The translations under genes and the position numbers were made by a program. DNA of 64,000 nt. It comes from Pelagibius sp964472095. Lineage in GTDB: Bacteria > Pseudomonadota > Alphaproteobacteria > Kiloniellales > Kiloniellaceae. The stretch covers positions 1-64,000 of the forward strand of contig CAYYIV010000014.1 of NCBI GenBank assembly GCA_964472095.1. The letters run 5' to 3'. The notes under the pieces are model-generated. The model made no database searches. It was not told where the DNA came from and worked only from the letters and a program-made list of their open reading frames with translations. The first letter of the stretch is position 1. Each line of letters starts with the position of its first letter. Of this stretch, positions 16,335 through 23,663 are shown one piece after another.

Positions 16335-17138
16335 ATGCCAAACATTGACTTCGACCGTTGGGCCGCCATCGACCACGCGGCTGGTGACCTCAAGGCGTTG
16401 TTCGATACCTGGAGCAAGGTCGGGGGTGGCGGCGCTGACGGCAACCTCGACGGCTATCTCTGGGCCGCCGGATACCGTCATGTGAAGGAGCTTTACGAGG
16501 CCATCAACGGTCCCGAGGAGCTGGAGGGGGCAGAAGAGGAGCCGGAGGCGGCTCAGGATCTCGCCGGCACCACTTCAATGCGTGAGGACCTTTCCGCCGC
16601 CGTGGAGGCGCTTGGCCGCGTCGCTGCCGCGGTGACAAAGGACGACCCCCCGATGGCCGAGCCGCCGCTGGAGGGCTTCCTGGGGGCGTTGATGGCCTAT
16701 CGCAAGGCGGCGGAGTGGGACAAGCGCGAGCCTGACAGCGACGAGGCCGGCAAGGCGCTGTCACAGACTGCCGAGACGGTCTACATCACCCCTGCCGGCG
16801 ACGGCATCGACCTGTTGCACAAACTGTCGGTATTCCAGGACGAAGAGTTCAGCAGGATCAAAGACGGTGGCACCCCGCAGCACGCGGTCCAGCTCTTCGC
16901 CCTCTTCGAGGACGTGCGCCGCCTCCTGCCGCCGCTGGGCCATCGCTATGTGGACACCTCGGCGCTGGAGAACCTGTTCTATGACCTCGACGACGTGAGG
17001 GCCACGGCCTCGGCGCTGTCCGACAGCCCGCATCTGGAGCAACACATTCGCGGCAGCTTCAACCTGCTGGCCCGCGAGATGAGCCGGCTCTATTCTGCGC
17101 TGTACAACACCACGTTCCCCGACAAGGGCGCCGACTGA
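16335..17138 (+). CDS. Unknown 267-residue helical protein
   Basis: 267 residues with a strong GGAG 9 bases before the ATG. The protein is acidic and predicted all-helical. A conserved-looking N-terminal part (FDRWAAIDHAAGDLKALFDTW; YLWAAGYRHVKELYEAI) is joined by an acidic linker (EELEGAEEEPEAAQD) to a C-terminal helical region (HAVQLFALFEDVRRLLPPLGHRY...ALENLFYDLDDVRATASAL). No signal peptide, membrane segment or catalytic motif. It lies alone between a structured RNA candidate and a strong terminator, the position where prophages and satellites carry cargo. Confidence 0.75.
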   Translation: MPNIDFDRWAAIDHAAGDLKALFDTWSKVGGGGADGNLDGYLWAAGYRHVKELYEAINGPEELEGAEEEPEAAQDLAGTTSMREDLSAAVEALGRVAAAVTKDDPPMAEPPLEGFLGALMAYRKAAEWDKREPDSDEAGKALSQTAETVYITPAGDGIDLLHKLSVFQDEEFSRIKDGGTPQHAVQLFALFEDVRRLLPPLGHRYVDTSALENLFYDLDDVRATASALSDSPHLEQHIRGSFNLLAREMSRLYSALYNTTFPDKGAD

Positions 17139-17199
17139 GGACCGGGGAACCCCGGCCTCTGCGAAAACCCTCCCCGGTGTAGGCCGGGCCGCCCCGCAA

Positions 17200-17236
17200 G
17201 CCCCGTCGCTGGTGACCCCGGCGGCGGGGCTTTTTT
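17200..17236 (+). terminator. Strong intrinsic terminator
   Basis: A 13-bp stem (17200-17212 with 17218-17230, two G-T pairs) with loop TGACC, followed by TTTTTT (17231-17236). It ends the unit containing the 267-residue protein. Confidence 0.9.
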
Positions 17237-17507
17237 ATTCGGTCTTTCGAGGGGCAACCCATCCCACACCCGCCGCTGCCGGCATACACCATCCGTGGCG
17301 GATCTCCCCCGGCCGGTGACCGCAGGCGCTGCACCGCAGCCGGCCGGGCAGGTGCGCCAGTTCCAGGTCGCCATAGCGCGCCCTGAGGGCCACCACGTCG
17401 AGATCCCGGCCCCTGGTGTGCATCGGACAGCGCCAGTCGCTGCAATAGGCCGTGATGACGTCCTGTGGCCCTAGCTTCGACAGCCGGTCTATGATGATCG
17501 CGCCCAT
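17235..17507 (-). CDS. Small zinc-ribbon-like hypothetical protein
   Basis: 90 residues on the minus strand. Two Cys pairs are visible (CSDWRC and CSAC in RLRCSACGHRP), plus a conserved-looking LRARYGDLELAHLPGRLRC core. Small CxxC proteins of this pattern are widespread in alphaproteobacteria without known function. It is oriented against its neighbours and ends at the terminator hairpin. Binding of nucleic acid or metal is possible but unproven. Confidence 0.65.
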   Translation of the reverse strand: MGAIIIDRLSKLGPQDVITAYCSDWRCPMHTRGRDLDVVALRARYGDLELAHLPGRLRCSACGHRPGEIRHGWCMPAAAGVGWVAPRKTE

Positions 17508-17553
17508 GCGCTATGGAAGCGCGGGCGCCCGTGGAGAGTCAACGGGGGGAGCC

Positions 17554-18066
17554 ATGAAATCGGGATGGGCGGCGCTGGTAGCCGCCATGCTGCTGCCAAT
17601 GCAGGCCGCAGGGCAAACCAGCGGCAATATTTTGGCCGACATCGAGAAAATCGGGCTGTATATCAACGATCAAGTGAAGGACGGATGTTGGCCTCGGCCT
17701 CAACAATCCCGCCGGGCGGTGGAGTTGGAGCTCGTGCGGTCGAATCTCGCAGTTGAAGATTCGTCCATTGTTTTCCTAACCCTATATGCGCTTGGCTCTG
17801 AAACCGCCTGGGGCAGCACACCCACTGGTGTCTGTATTGTGAGCTACACCCTGAACCTTAGAGATTGCGTCTTTTACTATCCCTCGTACTTGCCGGAGGC
17901 GAGAAGGTTTAGATGCGTGACAATCTGGGAAGGCGACGGGCACGTCTCCGGAGCAAAGGTGACCTTGCAACAGTCGCTGACTGACCAGTTTGTCGAGCTA
18001 ACCCGGTCTTTCCTGCTTGATCTGGAAAAGGATCGGCGCGGGATAGTGCCTGAGCAGTACCGGTGA
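17554..18066 (+). CDS. Exported hypothetical protein
   Basis: 170 residues from ATG 17554, preceded by a GGGGGGAG ribosome binding site. A signal peptide is clear (SGWAALVAAMLLPMQAAGQ, cleavage about residue 22). The mature part has five cysteines that could form disulphides in the periplasm. Codon use is less GC-biased than in host genes, in keeping with foreign origin. It overlaps the thermonuclease gene by 4 bp (GTGA), so the two are likely made together. No family recognised. Confidence 0.7.
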   Translation: MKSGWAALVAAMLLPMQAAGQTSGNILADIEKIGLYINDQVKDGCWPRPQQSRRAVELELVRSNLAVEDSSIVFLTLYALGSETAWGSTPTGVCIVSYTLNLRDCVFYYPSYLPEARRFRCVTIWEGDGHVSGAKVTLQQSLTDQFVELTRSFLLDLEKDRRGIVPEQYR

Positions 18067-18482
18067 AGAAGGGCCAGATCTTTGCACGCTGTGCGGTGGT
18101 GGCCATAGCAGGCATCCTGCAGCCACTTCCGGCCGCCGCCGAGTGCTTCTCCTGGCCGGTGGAGAGCGTCTACGACGGCGACACGCTGCGGGCGACGGTC
18201 GGCGGCCAGTCCACCCGCATCCGCATCATGGGCCTGGATACCCCCGAGCTGCCGCCGCACAATAAATGCGCCTCCGAGAAGGAACTGGGCTACGCAGCCC
18301 GCGACCGCCTCCGGGCGCTCCTGGAGGGCGCTGAGGTGGCCTTCTGCCCCGACGGGCGGGACCGCTACGGCCGGACGCTGGCGGTGGTCCTGGTCGACGG
18401 CAGGGACGTTGCCGACGTGCTGATCGGCGAGGGGCTGGCGCGGGAATACAATGGCGGCCGGCGACAGGGCTGGTGCAGTTAA
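18063..18482 (+). CDS. Exported thermonuclease (SNase-like)
   Basis: 139 residues from a GTG coupled to the previous stop. After an N-terminal signal segment (IFARCAVVAIAGILQPLPAAAE) comes the staphylococcal-nuclease fold: VYDGDTLRA (D38, D40, T41), RIRIMGLDTPEL (R54, D59, E62) and DRYGRTLAVV. These supply the calcium ligands and catalytic Arg/Glu. It would cleave DNA or RNA in the periplasm or outside the cell. As cargo of a phage-like element it might destroy incoming phage DNA or scavenge nucleotides; both ideas are inference. Confidence 0.85.
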   Translation: MKKGQIFARCAVVAIAGILQPLPAAAECFSWPVESVYDGDTLRATVGGQSTRIRIMGLDTPELPPHNKCASEKELGYAARDRLRALLEGAEVAFCPDGRDRYGRTLAVVLVDGRDVADVLIGEGLAREYNGGRRQGWCS

Positions 18483-18494
18483 GTGAGGAAAATG

Positions 18495-19067
18495 ATGGTG
18501 GACGCTAAATGGCTCGACATCCTCAAGGCTGGTGGATGGAAGGCGGCGGCTGGCGCACTGGCGCTTGGAGCGTTCGCCGTGTTGCTGAAAGTGGGCGCCA
18601 TCCCCGATGGAGGGCTCGCGTGGCTCTACCCAGTCTCTGTGCTTCTGTTCTTGCTGTTCACTTTCGTCTGCCTCGCTTCCATCGCGAGCTACCTGTCAGA
18701 CGCGCTTCAGCTTGGCCGTCGGATTCGAAGTCGGCGGGCACGTCGGGCGGAGCAACAGGAAGTGCGCAGCTACATCCCGTACATGACGGACAGGGATCGA
18801 ACGATCATTGGCTACCTGCTGCATCATCGTCAGAAGATGTTCACATACGAGCCAACTGGCGGGCACGCAGCGTCCCTGATATCTCGCGGGATCATTCGCA
18901 TGGCTGCGCAGCCAGGGCAGGTGTTTTCTCTGATGGGTGCGCCCTTTGTCGTTCCAGATCACGTGTGGGAGGTTCTAGAAGAGCACTCAAACCAGTTTCC
19001 CTACATCCCACCACAAGATGGAGAGCGCGAAAAGCATCCTTGGGCCATCGGCTGGATGGCGCGGTGA
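18495..19067 (+). CDS. SieB-like superinfection exclusion membrane protein
   Basis: 190 residues from ATG 18495 (GAGG 6 bases upstream; nearby ATG/GTG codons are alternatives). Two membrane segments (about 16-31 and 41-65) are followed by a basic stretch and a cytoplasmic domain (TDRDRTIIGYLLHHRQKMF...AASLISRGIIRMAAQPG...PDHVWEVLEEH) whose pattern fits the SieB superfamily. SieB of lambda and P22 aborts infection by unrelated phages from the inner membrane. It lies in the right-end cassette with the thermonuclease and overlaps the next small gene (GTGA). Confidence 0.65.
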   Translation: MVDAKWLDILKAGGWKAAAGALALGAFAVLLKVGAIPDGGLAWLYPVSVLLFLLFTFVCLASIASYLSDALQLGRRIRSRRARRAEQQEVRSYIPYMTDRDRTIIGYLLHHRQKMFTYEPTGGHAASLISRGIIRMAAQPGQVFSLMGAPFVVPDHVWEVLEEHSNQFPYIPPQDGEREKHPWAIGWMAR

Positions 19068-19186
19068 CTTCCGACCTCGACATCTACCGCAGCGCCGCTG
19101 TGCTCATCCGCGAGCACGGCGAGGTCGCTGCCCTGGAGGCCGCCGGGCGGCCCGACGCCATGCTCGAGCGGGGCAATTTGGTCTAG
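19064..19186 (+). CDS. 40-residue hypothetical protein
   Basis: GTG at 19064 overlaps the SieB-like stop. The peptide (DLDIYRSAAVLIREHGEVAALEAAGRPDAMLERGNLV) strongly resembles a short helical motif common in alphaproteobacterial small proteins of unknown function. No other evidence. It is the last rightward gene of the element. Confidence 0.55.
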   Translation: MTSDLDIYRSAAVLIREHGEVAALEAAGRPDAMLERGNLV

Positions 19187-19443
19187 GGCAGCGAGGCGGT
19201 GAGGAACTTCATGCGCTCGTCAAGCCACCTATCAGGATCAGGCACAAGGATAGCGACAGTGGCGGAAATTTCGTTCCCTGAGGCCGTCCTGCCCTGCTCG
19301 ACGGCGAAGAACTCGCCACCGTCAGTTTCGTAAAGCGCCACTGTTGCACAGCGCCTCTCTGGCTGTGCCATCTCTGTCGGAAAGCGGCCCCAGAACTTGG
19401 CCGTGCTGGGGTTGTGCTTCTCCCCGATCTGAACCTTGCTCAT
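19183..19443 (-). CDS. Hypothetical protein at the right end of the element
   Basis: 86 residues from ATG 19443, with a good GGAGGG upstream on the minus strand. The sequence (ERRCATVALYETDGGEFFAVEQGRTASGNEISATVAILVPDPDRWLDERMKF) suggests a small beta-rich domain; family unknown. It converges with the cassette and overlaps the stop of the 40-residue gene. Confidence 0.6.
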   Translation of the reverse strand: MSKVQIGEKHNPSTAKFWGRFPTEMAQPERRCATVALYETDGGEFFAVEQGRTASGNEISATVAILVPDPDRWLDERMKFLTASLP

Positions 19444-19645
19444 GACTTCGCCCTCCGGTTGCTGCCAAAATCCTACCCCATGTCGCATCCATGGCACACG
19501 CTTTTGCCGATGCGAAGCCAGCGCTCGTATTGGCCCCTGACTGGGCTGCTTCATGCCAGCCACCAGAACAGCCCGACCACCGCGGCGCCGGCCATGACGC
19601 CGAGCCAGAAGCCGGCTTCAAGGTCGCCGGCCCGGCGGGGCAAAA

Positions 19646-19668
19646 ACTGCAACCCGAATTGCAACCCG
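19646..19668 (+). repeat. Integrase arm-type sites beside attR (two copies)
   Basis: ACTGCAACCCG (19646-19656) and ATTGCAACCCG (19658-19668) repeat the 11-mer found at 4702-4723, here 120-140 bp inside the right core. Together the two pairs form the P and P' arms expected of a lambda-type attP. Confidence 0.7.
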
Positions 19669-19786
19669 ACTGGCAGATATGGGGCGATACGGGGAGGGAT
19701 GAGGGCAGGGCGTAGGGCCTCCGAAACCGCAGTTTTCCGGTACTCTTCGGCATCAGGGGTGACTAGACGGAATGAGGTTGAACGCC

Positions 19787-19810
19787 TTCGAATCCCGCTG
19801 GGGTCGCCAG
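19787..19810 (+). repeat. attR: 24-bp copy of the tRNA-Glu 3' end
   Basis: Identical over 24 bp to 4634-4657 in direct orientation, with flanks that differ. It marks the right end of the 15.15-kb element. Confidence 0.93.
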
Positions 19811-19962
19811 CTTCTCAAATACTTAGATGGTGCTGCCCGGCCTTTGAAACTTTTCAGGGCGGGATTTCGCACCACCAAAGGGCAAGTCCTCGATCTGCTG
19901 AGGCGCTGGCGGCGAACGGAGACGCGTGTGCTATCATCCCTTTTTCAATCGGGGAGGGCGGC

Positions 19963-20499
19963 ATGGCAGATGGGGACCGTCTGAGTAAATCTCAGACGAT
20001 AGCGACTATATTCGCGACCGTCGCAATTCCGGTGATTTTGAGCGTTCTCGGCTATGTATTTAACGACAACCTGAAAACTCGCGACGCAAGACTCCGTACA
20101 ACCGAGTTAGCTATCGCTATACTTCGAGATGACCCAAAGAATTCACCGGAGACACCCAGTCTGCGGCAGTGGGCCGTCACCGTCATTGACGACTTCTCCG
20201 GAGTGCCATTTCCGGAAGCGGCAAAAAAAGAACTTCAGCAAAACCGATTGGTAACCGCTGACCGATACACGATGACGTTCGAAGATCGATTGGTAAGCCA
20301 CATTGATCATTTGTGGGAAGAATTGGAACGACGTGGCGTAGATAGAAGCGATGTGGGTTGTTACGATATGGTTCAAGATGACCCACTCTCCAAGTTTTCG
20401 AACCTGATCGCGTCAGGCGCCAGCGAGCAGGATTATCAGACCTATAATATGCTTTCGAACCTCAGAGCAGCCTGCTGGCACTTTCACGGTTTGAACTGA
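19963..20499 (+). CDS. Membrane-anchored hypothetical protein
   Basis: 178 residues from ATG 19963 (GGGGAGGG upstream). One membrane segment near the N-terminus (TIATIFATVAIPVILSVLGYVF, about 11-32) is followed by a soluble domain (LRTTELAIAILRDDPKNSPETPSLRQWAVTVIDDFSGVPF). Codon use is visibly AT-richer than in host genes, indicating recent acquisition. It lies just beyond attR, inside the second, decayed island. Family unknown. Confidence 0.7.
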   Translation: MADGDRLSKSQTIATIFATVAIPVILSVLGYVFNDNLKTRDARLRTTELAIAILRDDPKNSPETPSLRQWAVTVIDDFSGVPFPEAAKKELQQNRLVTADRYTMTFEDRLVSHIDHLWEELERRGVDRSDVGCYDMVQDDPLSKFSNLIASGASEQDYQTYNMLSNLRAACWHFHGLN

Positions 20500-20638
20500 T
20501 CTCCAAGAACCTTGCATACCCCGATGGGCGACCGCCGGCAGCTTGCCGGCAAGCCAGGTGGACCGCATGGCGATCGGCTCGGTTTTCTCTCGGCTGATGT
20601 TGATGAGGCCGCGCCTTTCTAGGGGCCTAGCCGTCACC

Positions 20639-20881
20639 AGCTGCACCATCGTGATGATCGGGCCCAACGCCGTCGCCGGCGAGATCCACAATCGCATGCC
20701 CGTCATTCTGCCGCCGGAGAGCTACGACATCTGGCTCTTTGCCGTCACGTCGCCCGCGGGCGCCAAGGCGCTGCTGCGGCCCTATGAGGACGCGATGATC
20801 GCCTACCCCGTGTCGAAGGACGTAGGAGCGCCGAAGAACGATAGGCCGGACCTCATCGAGGAGGTCCACCTAACCGCGTAG
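20639..20881 (+). pseudogene. 3' remnant of an SRAP/YedK-type peptidase gene
   Basis: About 80 residues that align by motif with the C-terminal part of SOS-response-associated peptidases (HMCES/YedK): SCTIV, then EIHNRMPVILPPESYDIWL, LLRPYEDAMIAYPVSKDVGAPKND and DLIEE near the end. These proteins crosslink to abasic sites through a catalytic Cys2, but the N-terminal two thirds, including Cys2, are absent upstream. The frame before 20639 is unrelated. It is a truncated relic and cannot be functional. Confidence 0.75.
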
Positions 20882-20928
20882 GAGCTTCGGGCTTCCTGAG
20901 AATGCCCAGCGAGTCTCTGGCTGGCCGC

Positions 20929-21561
20929 CTACAGGTTCGCGTCTGCGCCCTGCCACGCCTTCCGCCGGCTCCAGCCCAAGGCGCCCAGCCCTGCCAGCCC
21001 AGTACCGAAGAGGATGATGCTCGAGGGTTCCGGGATGGCCTGGGCGACTTCGAGTGAGAAGGTGTAAGCGGCCGTTCTGAACTGACCGAAGGCGACGCCG
21101 CCAGCTTTGCCGGGGTCGTCAATGGCATACTGTCCCGAACCCAGCGGAAGGTTGGCGACGAACATCGATACATCGTTCGACGGAATGAAGACGCTTTCGA
21201 AGCTCAGGTCCTGAAAGGTGTCGTCCTGGAGAGCGAAGGTCGCTTGACTGAAGATGCCGGCGCCTTGAGGCAGCAGCGCGATATCGAGGGAGACGCTTAT
21301 AAGCTGAGCTCCGTCCGGAACACTGAAGACAAAGGAGTCATCATCGCTCACGTCGGGCAGGGTGAACGCGAAGGTGATTTCGCCGCTGAAGGTATTTGTG
21401 CCGATCCCGAGCGCGAAGACAGGAGAGCTTGCAGAGGGTGATGGCAAGAGATCGCCATCGACCGCCTCGTCGTAAGTGATCACGCCCCCCTGCGCCGAGC
21501 CTGCCACGGCAAGAAAACTGACGCCTCCCAAAAGCCCGACAAAGGATCGCAGCATCGGCAT
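20929..21561 (-). CDS. PEP-CTERM sorting domain protein
   Basis: 210 residues. An N-terminal signal peptide (SFVGLLGGVSFLAVAGSAQ) is followed by a beta-rich acidic domain and a C-terminal PEP-CTERM signal: IPEPSS, a hydrophobic helix (IILFGTGLAGLGALGW) and a basic end (SRRKA). Such proteins are recognised by an exosortase and attached or released at the cell surface, often with exopolysaccharide. No exosortase is in the window. A strong GGAGGAGGG precedes the ATG. It stands between attR and the degenerate att copy, in the decayed island. Confidence 0.85.
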   Translation of the reverse strand: MPMLRSFVGLLGGVSFLAVAGSAQGGVITYDEAVDGDLLPSPSASSPVFALGIGTNTFSGEITFAFTLPDVSDDDSFVFSVPDGAQLISVSLDIALLPQGAGIFSQATFALQDDTFQDLSFESVFIPSNDVSMFVANLPLGSGQYAIDDPGKAGGVAFGQFRTAAYTFSLEVAQAIPEPSSIILFGTGLAGLGALGWSRRKAWQGADANL

Positions 21562-21657
21562 CCCTCCTCCCCCTCACGGCCAGGCTCGCGCGCCAGTGAA
21601 CCCTGTTGCGGCGCGTCGAGACCAGGGCCAATTTTGGCCCGCTCAGCTGAAGCCCGC

Positions 21658-21840
21658 TCAGATGCCTCCCGGTACGACGACACGTTCCAGCCTACGTTTG
21701 CTCACGTCGCCGCGCTGCCGACCGTCATAGATCGCAATCCGAAAGCCACTCGTCCGGCTGCACTGCTGGCAGCGCAGCTTGAATTGGATGTCGTAGAGCA
21801 AGGTATTGGAGGGCAGCTTGGGCCGGGCGTGCTGGCCGGC
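21658..21840 (-). pseudogene. Remnant of a small zinc-ribbon (CxxC) gene
   Basis: On the minus strand an open frame after an in-frame stop reads PKLPSNTLLYDIQFKLRCQQ then CSRTSGFRIAIYDG, ending at the stop at 21658-21660. The LPSNTLL...LRCQQC pattern recalls the small alphaproteobacterial CxxC proteins (compare 17235-17507). No ATG or good ribosome binding site is present, so it is probably a 5'-truncated relic. Confidence 0.35.
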
Positions 21841-21926
21841 CTCCCTCTATGTCACGGAAAACAGGCATTTGTCCGACCACAAGGGACAAACCCCTGGAAT
21901 TCATGGACGATCCTTGACGCCCTCCA

Positions 21927-21945
21927 AATCCCGTTGGGGTCGCCA
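21927..21945 (+). repeat. Degenerate third copy of the attachment core
   Basis: AATCCCGTTGGGGTCGCCA matches the last 19 bases of tRNA-Glu, including CCA, with one change (C to T), and is in the same orientation as attL and attR. It lies 2.1 kb beyond attR and suggests an older or tandem integration at the same tRNA. Confidence 0.7.
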
Positions 21946-22376
21946 CAGCTTTCCCGGAAAATCGAGGATCATGCAGCGGCTCACCCGGGTGGTTCTGCTC
22001 CCCTTCGGCCGCGAGCGTGCAGCTACGACGGACTGCGGTACCGCGGCCCTTCGGGAGCGGCCGGCTGGCGGGTTGTGTGTTCCTTGCGGGTTGCAAAAAC
22101 TCTGCTTACTACAGCTATGGATTATATGATAGCATTGCTTCTAGGCCGATCTTCCTAGGCTGACTCGATGAAAAAATGCCGACGGGGGCGCGGCGGCGCT
22201 CGCGGGGTCATGGCTTGTTGGACGCTGGCCCGGCCTCGCGCGAGGCGGCCCGGCGGTGAGCCGGCGGCGGCGCGAAGGGGGTCGACAGAGGCCCCGGTCA
22301 CTCAACGGCCGCTACGGACTCTCCTTGTTTCGCTTACTTGCGGGCGGCCCTGCGGCGTTAGCATTCGGGTGCGAGC
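21946..22376. other. Intergenic region without a clear gene
   Basis: About 430 bp between the degenerate att copy and the receiver-EAL gene. Several frames are open only because of high GC. TTGCAA near 22092 followed by an AT-rich ATTATATGAT could be part of a promoter, but it is over 200 bp from the next start. Nothing else supportable is seen. Confidence 0.4.
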
Positions 22377-23573
22377 ATGACGGGATCCATTGGCGCGCTG
22401 AAGGTCCTGATCGTCGATGACAACAGGTTCATCGTCAGGCTCATCAGGAGCTATCTGCAGAAACTCCACGCTTCCGTTCTGCTGGAGGCGCACGACGGCG
22501 CCAGCGCACTCCTGCAGGTGGACGCGGCCGACATCGATGTCATCATCTGCGATCTCAACATGCCGGGCATGGATGGCATCGAGTTGCTGCGTCATCTCGC
22601 CGACCGGCAAGCGCCGCCCGCCGTCATTCTCCTGAGCGGCCAGGACAGGAGCGTGCTCAACACCGCCGTTCAATTGGGGCGGGCGCATGGTCTGCTCGTT
22701 CTCGGTTCGGTGTCGAAGCCCTTCACCCTGGCGCAGCTCAAGGTGCTGCTGGAGCAGGTTGACGCCAACGCTGTAAGGCGCTCGCAAGACAGCTTCCAGC
22801 CCCTGACGCCGGAGGCGATCCGTGCCGGCCTGAAAGGCGAAGCCGTCGAGCTGATGTTCCAGCCCAAGGTGTCGATTCGCAGCCATGAGATGACAGGGGT
22901 CGAGACCTTCCTGCGGTGGCGGGACACCGACGGCAAGCTGATGAACCCTGCTGCGGTGATCCCCGTTGCCGAGGCCTTCGGCCTCATCAACGAGCTGACC
23001 GAAGTCGTCTTCCGCAAGGCGATGATCCATTGCGGCGCCTGGCGGGCGGATGGGCACACCTTCAAGATCGCAGTCAACGTCTCGATGCACGACCTCGATC
23101 GCTATGACTTTCCCGAGTTCGTCATCGACACCGCGTTGAGCGCGGGAGTCGATCCGTCTTCGGTGATCCTCGAAATCACCGAGTCGCAGATCATGGAGAA
23201 CATCACCAAGCCGCTCGAAATTCTTGCGCGTCTGCGCATGAAGGGGGTCGGCCTGGCGATCGACGACTACGGCACCGGCGCCTCGTCGATGCAGCAGCTC
23301 AAGCGGATCCCCTTCACCGAGCTGAAGATCGACCGCGAATTCGTTTCCGGCGCGCCGCACGACGACGCAGCACGGGCGATGCTGATGTCGAGCATCGGCC
23401 TGGGCAAGGACCTGGGATTGTCGATCGTCGCCGAGGGGGTGGAGACGCAGACCGAGTGGCGGCTCATGGCATCCCGAGGCGTCGACGACGTTCAGGGTTA
23501 CTTCGTCGCCCGGCCGATGTCCGCCGGGAAAGTCGCGGACTGGCTCGGCCGATGGGACATTGCGGCGCGGTGA
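22377..23573 (+). CDS. Response regulator with EAL phosphodiesterase domain
   Basis: 398 residues. Receiver domain at 8-128 with D14/D15, phosphoacceptor D59 (IICDLNMPG) and K114. EAL domain at about 145-395 with E176 in GVETF (ETF in place of EAL), N234 (NVS), E266 (EITES), D296-D297 (DDYGTG), K317 (KIDREF), E354 (EGVET) and QGY. The metal- and substrate-binding residues are retained, so hydrolysis of cyclic di-GMP to pGpG is expected, controlled by phosphorylation as in RocR/VieA-type proteins. No partner kinase is adjacent. Start ATG 22377 with GCGAGC upstream is acceptable. Confidence 0.9.
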   Translation: MTGSIGALKVLIVDDNRFIVRLIRSYLQKLHASVLLEAHDGASALLQVDAADIDVIICDLNMPGMDGIELLRHLADRQAPPAVILLSGQDRSVLNTAVQLGRAHGLLVLGSVSKPFTLAQLKVLLEQVDANAVRRSQDSFQPLTPEAIRAGLKGEAVELMFQPKVSIRSHEMTGVETFLRWRDTDGKLMNPAAVIPVAEAFGLINELTEVVFRKAMIHCGAWRADGHTFKIAVNVSMHDLDRYDFPEFVIDTALSAGVDPSSVILEITESQIMENITKPLEILARLRMKGVGLAIDDYGTGASSMQQLKRIPFTELKIDREFVSGAPHDDAARAMLMSSIGLGKDLGLSIVAEGVETQTEWRLMASRGVDDVQGYFVARPMSAGKVADWLGRWDIAAR

Positions 23574-23663
23574 CGTCGCGGACCACCGGCCGGTATTTCC
23601 GGGCGCCGATCGTTGTGCTGCCGACAGCCGAGCGGCGTCAGGCCGACAAGCCGCAGCAGCGAA

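Noticed and set aside
16143..17138. Retron or type III toxin-antitoxin
   Set aside because: The long inverted repeat recalls retron a1/a2 ends, but no reverse transcriptase is present; no tandem short repeats or ToxN-like protein for a type III system.
4634..19810. Complete inducible prophage
   Set aside because: No large terminase, portal, capsid, tail tube, fibre or lysis genes could be found in any frame.
19414..19962. N-terminal extension of the 178-residue membrane protein across attR
   Set aside because: The frame is open but runs through the attachment site without coding character; the ATG at 19963 has a strong ribosome binding site.
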